From positions 620,001 through 684,000 of the forward strand of contig NC_033567.1 of the NCBI RefSeq assembly GCF_001680005.1: 64,000 nt of DNA. Reading direction: 5' to 3'. Positions 1-10,336 of the stretch are shown here, in pieces. The notes under the pieces are model-generated. The model was not told the origin of the DNA. It saw only the letters and a list, made by a program, of their open reading frames with translations, and searched no databases. The translations under genes and the position numbers were made by a program. This stretch comes from Plasmodium coatneyi. Its lineage: Eukaryota; Apicomplexa; Aconoidasida; Haemosporida; Plasmodiidae. Within the stretch, counting starts at the first letter, position 1. Each line of letters opens with the position of its first letter.

Positions 1-954
1 TACGCCTCCTCACGTAATATATATGCGCACTCGCGAGAATTTCGCCGCTAACTCCCCATATGCCGCTTAAAGGGATAGGGAAAACAAATAAATTAAAACG
101 ACCCCAAAGTCAATACATAAAGAAGAGGCCACGGGGGCACATAAAGCGCGAAAAAAACAATCAAATTTTGCTAAAAAAAAAAAAAAAAAAGGTGACACCT
201 TGTCGGCTTAGCTCATCTAAAAAATTAAGTCGTTTTTAAAAAAGCAAATTTTTAAAAATGAACTTGCAAAAAAAAAAAAAAAAAAAACAGTGACGAAAAA
301 TATTTGTGAAGAAAATATAAAAAGGTTTTATTCGAGAATTCTTACATCATCCCGCCGAACGGAAATCCTATAAAGGGGAAAAGTAAAGGTAAGCAGCGAA
401 AAAGTTGATTAAACGTTTGCCGGAAGTTGGGGTTTACCCGGCGCCTGTGCAGGGATGCAACAACGATTGTACATACCTACGATTGTGCGTGGCAACGATT
501 GTTCGAGCTTATGCAAACTTAATGCGAGAACAAAGAAAATGTACCTGTTGAGATGAAAGGATATACACAGATAGAGGGGGAGAGGGCCTATCCCGCTGCG
601 GGGCGGGTGCCGGGGCGCGAAGTGGAGGGAATGTATCGCGGGCAAAACGGAAAAAAAAAATATATATATATATATAATAAAATAACGGCAATTATATGCT
701 GATTAATGCGCCCTAAGCTTCTACGCCATTGGCGAACGTGTGTTACCGCGTTAACCCGTTGCTATAAACCCCGTTCGCATGAAGTGTGCTTATTACGTAT
801 ACATATGGATAGCCATGTGTATGTAGGCCCATCGCACATGAAGGGAAGCATGTCGTGCTATGTTGTGCCCTCAGTGAAAGTATTAACCCCCCCCTTCACT
901 GCAACCCCACATCTGCAGGTTACGTAAGAACTGCCTAAAAACCGAGCGTAAACC
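1..954. other. Intergenic region upstream of RPL24
   Basis: No supportable gene. The stretch holds poly-A runs (about 173-190 and 268-287), an AT dinucleotide run near 659-677, and more GC-rich sequence at 560-620. It probably carries the promoter and 5' leader of the L24 gene. Open frames here are short and composed of homopolymer-derived residues. Confidence 0.6.
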
Positions 955-2192
955 ATGTCGTCCATCAAGACAACAGTCAAAACGGAGGCGTGCTCCTTCA
1001 GCGAGTACAGGATATACCCAGGAAGGGGACAGAAATTTATTGCCAGGGATGGAAAAGTCTACTTTTATTTATCATCCAAATTTGCCTCTCTTGCGCTTCA
1101 GAAGAAGAAAGCAGCCAAGCTGAGATGGACACAGGTGAGTCCATGTACGACAGATCAATGGAGATTTTTTCCCTTTGTGAGGATGCCCCTTTGGCGTCCG
1201 CATTTTCGAAACTTCCCTACTCATGCGTCCCTTATTCCTTCAATCACCAACGCAGACTTGGAGACGAAATAACAAGAAGACCAAAATTGAAACAACGCAA
1301 AGAAGAAGGTACAAGAAAACCATTAAAGTGCAGAAGGCCGTCTGCGGTTTAACCGTCGAGGACATACGAAACAGAAAGGCCTACGTCCAAAGTATTGAAG
1401 CCAAGGTAAGGGCCGCATGGAAAAAACAAACAAACAAACAAATAAATATATATATATATATATAATAATAAATATAATCGTGATATAATTCGTGAGTAAA
1501 TAAATGAGGGAATAAAAGGCACGTGCCGTGCAGCGCAAACGTACCGCCAGTGGAAATCACCCTCGTGAACCGTTCGAATGAAAACACACTGAAGTTTAAG
1601 AGTCGTGAAAATATCAACTGAAAAAATATGATCATGTAGTAAAACTTCAAAAATTAAAATCGGTTTTAAATTTATATACAAATATATAATATCATTTTAA
1701 GGCAAAATGGAATGTTTTATTCTTTTTTTGTTTTAGAGGATATTATATATTTGTATGTGCAAATGCCCCTTGTGTGTTTTTTTTGTTTCTTTTCCCATTG
1801 AGCTTAAAAAACCCTAGGGGAGAAAAACCTACACTTTACACTTGCAACATTGTAGCTGTGCGTATTTTATACCTATGAGGGATGTGCATACTATGTGACA
1901 TTTTCCAAAGCGGTGCCAACCACCAGTCTGTGCTATAGCAGAGACATCTGTTTCGTTTTACGCCAAACTGAACAATTTTGGCGTACCATCATTATCATTA
2001 TTGCTGTTACCCCTCTTTCTATTTGCTCTACAGAACAAGTCCCGAATGGCCGGCAAGGAGAAGGATGACAAGAAAAAGGGAAAGGACGACAAAAAGAAAA
2101 GTGCCGTACACTTCCAACAGAAAAAAGATTTCGCAAAATCGAAACAAATCAACATGGCCAAGACCAAAATGCACAAAATGATGAAAAAATGA
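955..2192 (+). CDS. RPL24: 60S ribosomal protein L24 (eL24), three exons
   Basis: Component of the cytosolic large ribosomal subunit, eL24 family. Exons are 955-1134, 1256-1405 and 2034-2192, all joined in phase 0 with clean GT-AG borders (CAG|GTGAGT, AAG|GTAAGG; acceptors GCAG and ACAG), giving 162 aa. The N-terminal domain is typical: CSFSEYRIYPGRGQKFIARD at residues 13-32, then KVYFYLSSKFASLALQKKKA, followed by a segment with WRRNNKK and the TVEDIRNRKAYVQSIEAK stretch. The C-terminal tail is Lys-rich and ends MHKMMKK. Length matches the family. The start has an ACC context and no in-frame upstream ATG fits better. The second intron is long (628 bp) for a ribosomal protein gene and contains AT repeats. 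Identification is firm; exon 3 is supported by both phase and family-like sequence. Confidence 0.96.
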
Positions 2193-3462
2193 AGTTGAAA
2201 AAACTCGCATGTGCCTGCAACTATGCCACAACAACGCTTTGTGTGCAGATTGTGTATGTATATATGAACACAAGAAAAAATGGGCTAGACAGATATATGT
2301 TCCTCATAATGTATTAAATATTCTTTTTTTTTTTTTTTTTTTTTTTTTTACCCCTTTTGAAAAACTGCGCAGCTTTGCATTTGAATTGAAAGCGACTCTA
2401 TTTTTAATTGTAAAAGTAGATTTCAATAAAAGGAAAAAGAAAAAAAAGGGATGGCAGGGAAGGGAGGTGTACGTATCTGCAGGATCTGCCTGTCACTGCT
2501 TGAAAAAATATCCCCAATGTAGCATAGTTACACGTATTTCCTACCCGCTCCGTTCGTGTTTCAAAGGAGAAACGTCCTTGGCGAACATTTCCGCAATGAC
2601 GAGAAATTTTTGTTAAGTGAAATGGCATGCCTCATCGTTTTATCTCCATTGTGTACAACGCGCAATCGCAGCCGCAACGGTTAGACACCTCTCCAAATGA
2701 GCAGCACAAAAAATGATGCAAACTGTGAAAGTCATATATCATATTTGCAGCAACGGTAAAAATTGTGCAGGCACGATTGGGCCCTTCTTCCAATCTGCGC
2801 ATATATGCTCAGAGGTGTGTAGTAGCCAGTTGGTTTACCGACTCCACAACGCATTTCACCTTTTCCTCATGATTCCTTTTAAACCGCTTCATTGCAGTGA
2901 GGAAAACAAGGAATGGATTCACGTGAGGATACATATACAGAAACAACCCAGCGGAACATACAACTGGAAAAAAAACATCCTCTCCTTTTTTCACACCTCC
3001 CTAATGTATGATAAGCTCCGCCCTGGAATTATTCATCGAAGTATTTACAAAAAGGCACCCATAGTATTCTTTCGTTTTTTCACTTTTTCGCTTTTTATTT
3101 TCTTCTGTGTGCCCCACTCATCTAAAAAAAACTACGTAAAAATAGATCCACATTGACATAGCAAAGGTTTGCAGGGGCAATTTGCAAAATATGATCGGCA
3201 CGAATGGATGAGTAAAAAGGCCTGATAAATTATATTTTAGTTGTTACCCCTAACGAACCCGTATGGGATTATAGTTTTGGTTCCCCGAAATGCGGGACGA
3301 GCAATGTTCGTCGACCTCCCCTCCCCCCGGATCAGCAGTGCAATGCCGCGGGAAAATTTACATACGTATAATATTTTACATTTTATGCCTTGCCTCTTTT
3401 TTATAACATTTCTACGCCTCGGGTGTTTTTGCCGCGGCGTGCCCATGTGCAGGTGCAGCTAC

Positions 3463-3500
3463 ATACGTACATACATGCATACATGCATACATGCATCCGT
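3463..3500. repeat. Short TGCATACA-type microsatellite
   Basis: A run of imperfect ACATACGT/ACATGCAT units (several copies of catacatg) lies in the gene-free stretch. It ends near a more GC-rich patch. No coding role is apparent. Confidence 0.6.
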
Positions 3501-5326
3501 GCATACTCTTTTATGCGCGTGTTTATTTACGTATATATTTATTTACGTGCACATGTGAACCCGTCACTCACTTTGCATTTTTCGGACCAATTCATGCAGG
3601 CAAAAATGGGTGTACGCGTTTCTGCATGCAGGATTTTTTTCAAAGACTGCAAATATCGCGATGTCATTTTTTTTTTTTTTTTCCCGTTACATGTGCAAAG
3701 GTTCCACTTTCCTTTACTTCTTATCTAACATTACCTTATTTTTTCTATCTCTTCAAAAGTGATGTGCTATTCTGAAAGTGCATATAAAAGAAAAATGCGT
3801 ACACAGAAAAAAATTATTTTAATATGATGTAAGCAAAATGAAAAGATTAATATAGGGCTATGAAAAAAAAAAAAAAAAACATCGTGAACCCAATGCACGT
3901 ATCCTCTTTTCCTATATATTTTAGTGCAATTAAATTTTGTAATTTATTTTATTTTGTTTTATTTTCCACAATTTTTGTGCTTCTTCCCAGTTTTCCCGCT
4001 TTTGGGGGTTTCCCCTTTTTCCCTGCCCATCCGTTGCTCCTAACGTATGTTACCTCCAGTGCGCCTTAGGTTTTACCTAGTGTTGCTTTTCCCCGGTGAG
4101 GCTTCTAGCCATTGTTACTCCTACCTCTGCATACATGAGCAATTTTGTAACAATCTGTTGCCGCTTCTACAAAATTGAAATACACTTCTCCCCTCCCCCT
4201 TCCTTAATTCCCACGCCTTCACTATGTGAACTGAAAAAGCCTAGGGGGGGGATAATGCTACGTACACAGGAGAAATAGTAACTCCCTCTTATACTTGATA
4301 CGTTTTACTTTTATGTAGACCCCACTAGATGAATTATGTTACTCGTAGACCTTTCCATAGTGTGCACTACATTTTGTGCTAGCGAATTTTTAGTGTGTGC
4401 ATTTCGTATTCCGTTATGACCTGCACTATTTCGGTCTTCCTCATGTAGTACATAGTATGCAATTTTTATCCCTCACTACATTCCCATTTTACATTGCCCT
4501 TAAGCTATTTCCCCTTGTGTTCTCCATTTTTTTATGTTACAGTACGTTCTTTATGGTTAACCAAATGGCAGACACGAATTACATACATCGAAGTACACAC
4601 ATACATACACTCATATGTCTGCGTTCGTGCTGACAGTAACCCGACGACTAAGTGTGCCCATGTGTGAATCCTTTTATGTAGCCAGCCAGTGCATCCGTGT
4701 AGCGTGAAGTTACATTTTTGAAACACCTACATTATGTAAATGTGTAAAAGTTGAGAATATATTAGTGACGTGGAGATTTCCTTTTTGTGCATAGAGATGC
4801 TTATACTTATAATACGTACGCTTATTAGGGTGTCCATTTTGGTGATGGTACCCCTTTGATGAAATTTTTTCTTTCGTTTTTTTTAAAGTAGTTGCCACTT
4901 GCACCACTGCAAAGGTGAATATTCTTTTTCCGTTTATTCCGCCCTTCAAAATTGGAAAGCCAAAAAAAAAAAAAAAAAACGCGACATGGCACAGCATGAA
5001 GGAACACCGTTTTAAAGTAAAAAAATGGACTGAATGATGCGTTGCAATTATGTTGTATTTTCCCGTTGACTGTGCAACTTTTGCCCCCCTTCTTCCATCC
5101 TACTTATAAGCTTTACCCTATGTATACATAATTTCCATTTGGGGATTTTCCTCCATTTTGCTTTCCACACAGCGTAAGCTTTTAACGAAGCATTTATTTA
5201 CTCCACCGATGTTGCATGTCCAATTTATGTGGCGAGCATATCGCGTTGGACAGACGGTTTGATTGCTTTCTTGTACTGTGTACATGTCTTTATGCGCCGC
5301 TCCCGCGTACGCTTGTGTAACTGTTT

Positions 5327-5416
5327 GTTTACATGTATGATTATGTTTACATGTATGATTATGTTTACATGTATGATTATGTTTACATGTATGATTGTGA
5401 TTACGTGTATGATTAC
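5327..5416. repeat. 18-bp tandem repeat, five units
   Basis: Units of gtttacatgtatgattat start at 5327, 5345 and 5363; a fourth (5381) differs at one base, and a fifth (5399-5416) is degenerate. Because 18 is a multiple of 3, both strands stay open through the array and produce spurious repetitive reading frames (an FTCMIM-like repeat on plus, an IIHVNI-like repeat on minus). The high identity of the first copies suggests recent slippage or unequal exchange, so copy number may vary between isolates. Confidence 0.9.
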
Positions 5417-5615
5417 GTTCATGTTCATGTTGGTTGGGTTTACCCCTTTTTCATGTTGCTATAAATGTCCAGACGAAAGTTCACAATTTTGCAGAGTTTC
5501 ATTTTGCGCAGTTTGCCAAGGTGCGCGAAAAAAATATGCAGGAAAAAAAAACATGTTGAAGAGTACCCATGTGTAACTTTTGCATGAAGATAGACAACTT
5601 CCTGTGGTTTTGCAA

Positions 5616-5741
5616 GGTGCATATGTTTTTTTAAAGTGCATATATTTTTTCAAGTGTGTACATTTTTATAGAGTGTACATTTTTTTAAGGTGTATATGTT
5701 TTTTCCAGGTGTACATGTTTTTTCCATGTGTATATATTTTT
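5616..5741. repeat. Degenerate 18-20-bp tandem repeat, about seven units
   Basis: Each unit reads roughly GGTGTAYATGTTTTTTCC, with GTGTRYAT followed by a T run. About seven diverged copies lie 200 bp beyond the tighter 18-bp array. The consensus differs from that array except for the shared TACATGT core. Translation gives low-complexity Phe/Cys/Tyr/Val-rich peptide without gene-like features. Confidence 0.75.
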
Positions 5742-7193
5742 TGTTTCTTTTTCTGTTTACACATAGCCGTTTTTTTCACGACAAAGCTGTTTCACGTCAG
5801 CTTCACTTGCACAGTTGTCTGTTTCGCAGACAGGATGCATACTAATTTACACAGCGGAGTGAGTGCACGTGCTGCCCCCACGGGAACTTTCGCTTATGTA
5901 CTCGAGCAGATAAGCATATAATCCCCCCTCCGCGCACCTTCACGTGCACTTCCATACATATGTACGTCCCCCATGCGCGTACCCACTGCAGCTACATGGA
6001 AGTTTCCCTTTGCGACCATTTATAGATTTATTAAAAGTAAAATGTGTTCACGTCCCCTCTAGTTATATTTCCCGCCTTGCCTATTTTTCTATTCTTTCTT
6101 TTCAAATTTTTTTTTTTTTTTTTTTTGCATTCCAGATTTTATAAATTAAGTATACGTTGTTATTCCACCAAATTTTGCGAATTCTCTTTTCACTTCATTT
6201 TAAATAAATCATTTTGAAGAATGCAGTTGTTACATATAATGCTTAATGCATGTGTGAAAATTAAATTAGACAGAGGTTACATTTCGCCTTTCCCTCCAGC
6301 TTCATGTTTATAGCTTTTGCCAATTCATGTTTTTAGTTATCCAAGCGGGTTACCCCTCCCCTGTTGCTTTTAATTTATTCTACAACATTGAAAATAATAC
6401 CTTCCAACGCGGCTACTCGCATGGTTACTGCTTATTTTATTATTATTATTATTATATATATTTTTTGTTGCAGTCTTTTTTTTTTCCCACCCCACGGAAA
6501 AGTTCACGTTCATGGCCATTCCTGATGTGCATTGTGAATACATGCATGGGGATTTGTACACGCGGATGTGTGCCCACCAATGTATGCGCACTTTTGCCGC
6601 ACGTAGAGTGTGAGCTAAATACCCACGCAGTTAAGTGCAAATGTGTCCCATTGGACATAGGCGAATATACGTTCCGTCACTAATTCATCCTTCCCCATCC
6701 AATTGTGCAAAATTTTGTTTATCTAATTATTTCTTCCCATCGATGATTTCCCCCTGGAGATGGTTCAATTTAGCCTCCAATTTTTACAGCGAGTAAGGGC
6801 AAAAATGCATACTCACCGTTTTATAAGTACACATTGCTTGCGTCTTTTTATGTACATTTTGGTTTTCCCTTAACTGTAAACCCACCCCCCCCATTATTTT
6901 TTTTTTTCTACACCAGCTCATCATGGTCTGGTAAAATGAATCCCCAGTACTCTTTTTACCACGTCCGATGTGTAAAAAATTGAACTGTTGTGTTCATTGC
7001 CCCGAACATCTGTTACTATCTGCACGTCTTATGCTCATTTTTTTTTTGTGATTGAAGAGTCCACTTTCCCGCAGTGGTGTGCAAACGCATGTCGGTGCGT
7101 GCGTTTGTAGATGTACCCACTTATATAGTCCAATCCACACTAACGTATCCACCTGAGCATGTCCGACTAGACCCACCTGTCCCCACGCCAACC

Positions 7194-9695
7194 ATGGGAA
7201 ACTGCATATCGTTCATTAGTTACTCCAAATTTAAATTTAAAAAAAAAAAGTACGTGCAGTCCGATGTGGATTCCAACCCCGAATATGAACGCGCAGCTGA
7301 TAGTAATGCATACCATAGGAGTGAAAAGAGCCGAAGGGGGAAGGACCCCGGGGGGGAAGGTTCAACTGTGTACCAATCCAGCTGGGTTAGTGACAGATTT
7401 AATGAAGCTTATAAGGACGGTTCAATACATGTTCACTCCAGAACCCCCAGTGACAATGACAAAAGTGAGGAAGAAATGGATGAGCAACGTCGAGCTAGTC
7501 AGCATATTAGCAACTCTTCCAGTGACCAATCTGACGTGCTGATGATAAACGGGAAAGGTAAAAAGAAAGGGAAGAAAAAAGCCAAACGGCAGAGTAAAAG
7601 GAGAAGCGAAGTTGATCCAAGGGAGGAACACACAAATGAAGCAGATAAGAATGAACACAAATCGTATATGAATGGAAAAATACAACTGGACTCATCCAAG
7701 GGGAAGAAGAAAAAGGAGGTTCCCCAAAGTGGCTCCTCAAATGAAGATGATACAAACGGAACGTATAACCACCATGTAGACGCACCGTCGAAGAAGAACT
7801 CCTCATTTTATAGCAACCTAATTAACACCAACGATCTGTGCAAAAAAAACAAAAGAGAAAATTTACTCAATATAAAATACAGCAATATGATTTTAAACGA
7901 CATAAGAGATGTGGATATCATTGTCGTCTTTCTGTTTAGCTTGTTCCTCTACTTCAATGCGAACAACATAGTGGACATGCTGGACCCAAATAAAAAGGAT
8001 AGGTACGCGCTTAGAAATTCATTGAATATAAATCACGATATTATGAAATTTCCCACTTTTCCGAAAGAAATTATTGACAGCTTTTTAAAAAACGATTTTA
8101 CCTTGCTAAAAAAGTATATAAAAAATAAATGCAATAAGTTGAAAAAGAAGTATAAGAGTACCTATCTGAAGAAGGTCGTGGGGAGTGACGAAGAGGGGGA
8201 AGATCAACAACAAAATGGACAACCGCATCAGAAGGAGGAAAAATGTGTGAAGAAGAAAAACTTTAAATACGAATTGAAGAGGAAAAAGGAAAAATGTTCC
8301 TTTTCGAAAATTGTCGAATCGGTTGACAGGAATGAGTGGATAAAAAGAGACATCACAGAAATACCATGTGATCAGAATTTGCCCGACCTCAATATAACCT
8401 TCATCGTTATGGGGGCCTACTGCTTATACCAAAAGAACACCAAACCTTTTCAGGATAAGAATACCTTTTTCTATAAATCCCCTTCTTACACATGTGACGC
8501 TGAAATATCTGTTGCGTGTAAAAAAGGAAGAAAATTAGATTTCCCGAACCAAGATGATTTTACTATTATCCAAACAAATCAGTGGATATTAATTATGGTC
8601 TTCGATGGACATGGTCCATCAGGACATGACATCAGTAATTTTGCTCATGTCGTCCTTCCCCTTCTCTTCTCCTATAATATTGAAAGAATATATGAAAATC
8701 CTGTTCGCACGATGAAAACGCTATTCTATATGATTAACTGCTACTTAGTCAATTATTCCTACTGCATTAACAATAACATAAATCCGATAAACATAAATTT
8801 CATCGACTATAATTTAAGTGGAACCACTTGCACCATCATCCTATACAATTTTGAAACGAAAAAAATTTATTCCGCTCACACAGGGGACAGCAGAGCAGTT
8901 ATGGGGAAGCAGAATCAACAGACCAATACCTTTAGGGCGTATAATATTACTGAAGACCATAAGCCTTCCTTAAAATTAGAGAAAGATCGAATTGTTGCAT
9001 TCGGTGGGGAAGTGAAAAAGCTGCAAGGAGATGTCTCCTACAGAGTTTTTGTCAAAAATGAAATGTATCCAGGATTGGCCATGAGCAGAGCCATCGGTGA
9101 TATAACGTCCTCCTTCATTGGCGTTACTTGTGAACCCACCATTAAAATTTTCGATAAATCCGAGGAGGATAAATTTATTATCGTTGCCACGGATGGAATT
9201 TGGGAATTCATCAGCAGTGAGGAGTGCGTCCAGATGGTTTCCCGCAAGCGTAAGAAGAAGGTCCACGTTGCGATGGGTAAGTTCACCAAGCGGGAGGGAC
9301 ATAGCCGTCCATTATACATGTCTATGAGCGAGAAGGATGTACGTTCCAGGAGGGCCATTTTACCTACATTGTGACCCCCCTGCACGGCTAACTTATTTGC
9401 TCCCCTTTTTTCCCTGCAGAGGAAATTATCAAGGAGTCCTGGAGAAGGTGGGAGAGGATCGACACCGTCGATGATGTAAGTGGGAAATGCCCCAAAATAT
9501 ATATATATTTCTTATCCATATTAATATTATAGACTTTCCTTTCCGTGGGTGCTAACCGTACATATTCTTGCTAATCGTCATTCGTTTAAACAAACGTTGA
9601 AGCAACTTGCACCCAGTTATTCCCATCACATTGTTCCTATTTTTTTCTCCCCCCCCCTTATTTTTTAGATGACGTTGGTAATTTTATACTTCTGA
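7194..9695 (+). CDS. PP2C-type (PPM) Ser/Thr phosphatase, N-acylated, three exons
   Basis: Metal-dependent protein phosphatase of the PPM/PP2C family. Exons are 7194-9276, 9420-9475 and 9669-9695 (phases 1 then 0), giving 721 aa. The start ACCATGGGAAACTGC gives MGNCIS: Gly2 is a myristoylation candidate and Cys4 a palmitoylation candidate, so membrane anchoring is inferred. The first ~400 residues are a Lys/Ser/Glu-rich, probably disordered region. The catalytic domain follows with DGHG (D~471), SGTTC, GDSRAV (D~565), a SRAIGD segment and DGIWE (D~667), the expected metal-binding acidic residues. The spliced tail ESWRRWERIDTVDD then MTLVILYF matches the usual PP2C C-terminus and confirms both introns. 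In-frame ATG 7089 could add 35 residues and would abolish the myristoylation site. Which PPM paralogue this is cannot be settled here. Confidence 0.92.
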
Positions 9696-10336
9696 TTTGC
9701 CACCCGACGTGAAAGCTCATACGAGGAAGACCTCTAACCGTTCTTATGTGTGATCCCCCACCGGGGCAATTTTTTTTTTTTTTTTAATGCAATTTTGAAG
9801 TTTCCTTTGTTTCCACCACTTTGCGTTAACTCATTTTCTGTTTAACAAACTGAGGTAACTGCGCGTGGTTATAAATTATGAAGTCACTAATTCGAAATGT
9901 TACTGGGTGAAAGCGGGTTCGGGGTCCACAGGGATGAAAAGAGCGCGTGTGTGTGAACAACCAAATTTGTGAAAACAATCAAATGTGTGCAAATAACCAA
10001 AACGGTGAACACTCCCCAATCGCGTAACGCGGGGGAATAGGGCCAAAATGGCCAATGGGGCCAAAAACGAACGCACAATAAACAATGCGCCGTGTAAAAT
10101 AAAAAAAATTAGAGGTCGGAAGAAGGCATACGTTTGAGAAGCGCATGCCGAAGGAGGAGTCTAGCTGTGCACCCTCTCCCAAGTGACCACTTCAAATGTG
10201 CCAAAAAAAGGTACACATAATTTTAATTAGCTTAAAAGGAAGAAATAGAGAAAGGTAAAGGTGCGAAATTGTGCCTCTCTGTGGAGAAACATTTCCTCCT
10301 TATTGCGTCACTGTTACGCCGTATTCTACCCCCACT
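9696..10336. other. Convergent 3' spacer, PP2C / PRP3
   Basis: The two flanking genes converge on this 641-bp spacer, which should contain both 3' UTRs. It has a poly-T run at about 9771-9785 and no credible gene. Confidence 0.6.

Larger units (their letters stand above)
2193..7193. other. 5-kb gene-free stretch between RPL24 and PP2C
   Basis: Contains poly-T/poly-A runs (for example 2324-2349, 3668-3682, 3864-3879, 4962-4979), a TGCATACA-type run near 3463-3500, and two tandem arrays at 5327-5416 and 5616-5741 listed separately. Open frames exist (longest 147 codons at 2713-3156) but none shows a recognisable domain or family-like composition. It most likely holds the L24 3' UTR, the phosphatase promoter and possibly non-coding transcripts. 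Confidence 0.55.

Noticed and set aside
2713..3156. 147-codon plus-strand frame
   Set aside because: No domain, mixed composition, ends in a T-rich Phe/Ser stretch. Kept only as a remote possibility in the gene-free stretch.
5229..5921. Plus-strand frames with FTCMIM and FFxCxYxF-type repeats
   Set aside because: They are translations of the two tandem arrays; the 18-bp unit keeps the frame open by arithmetic.
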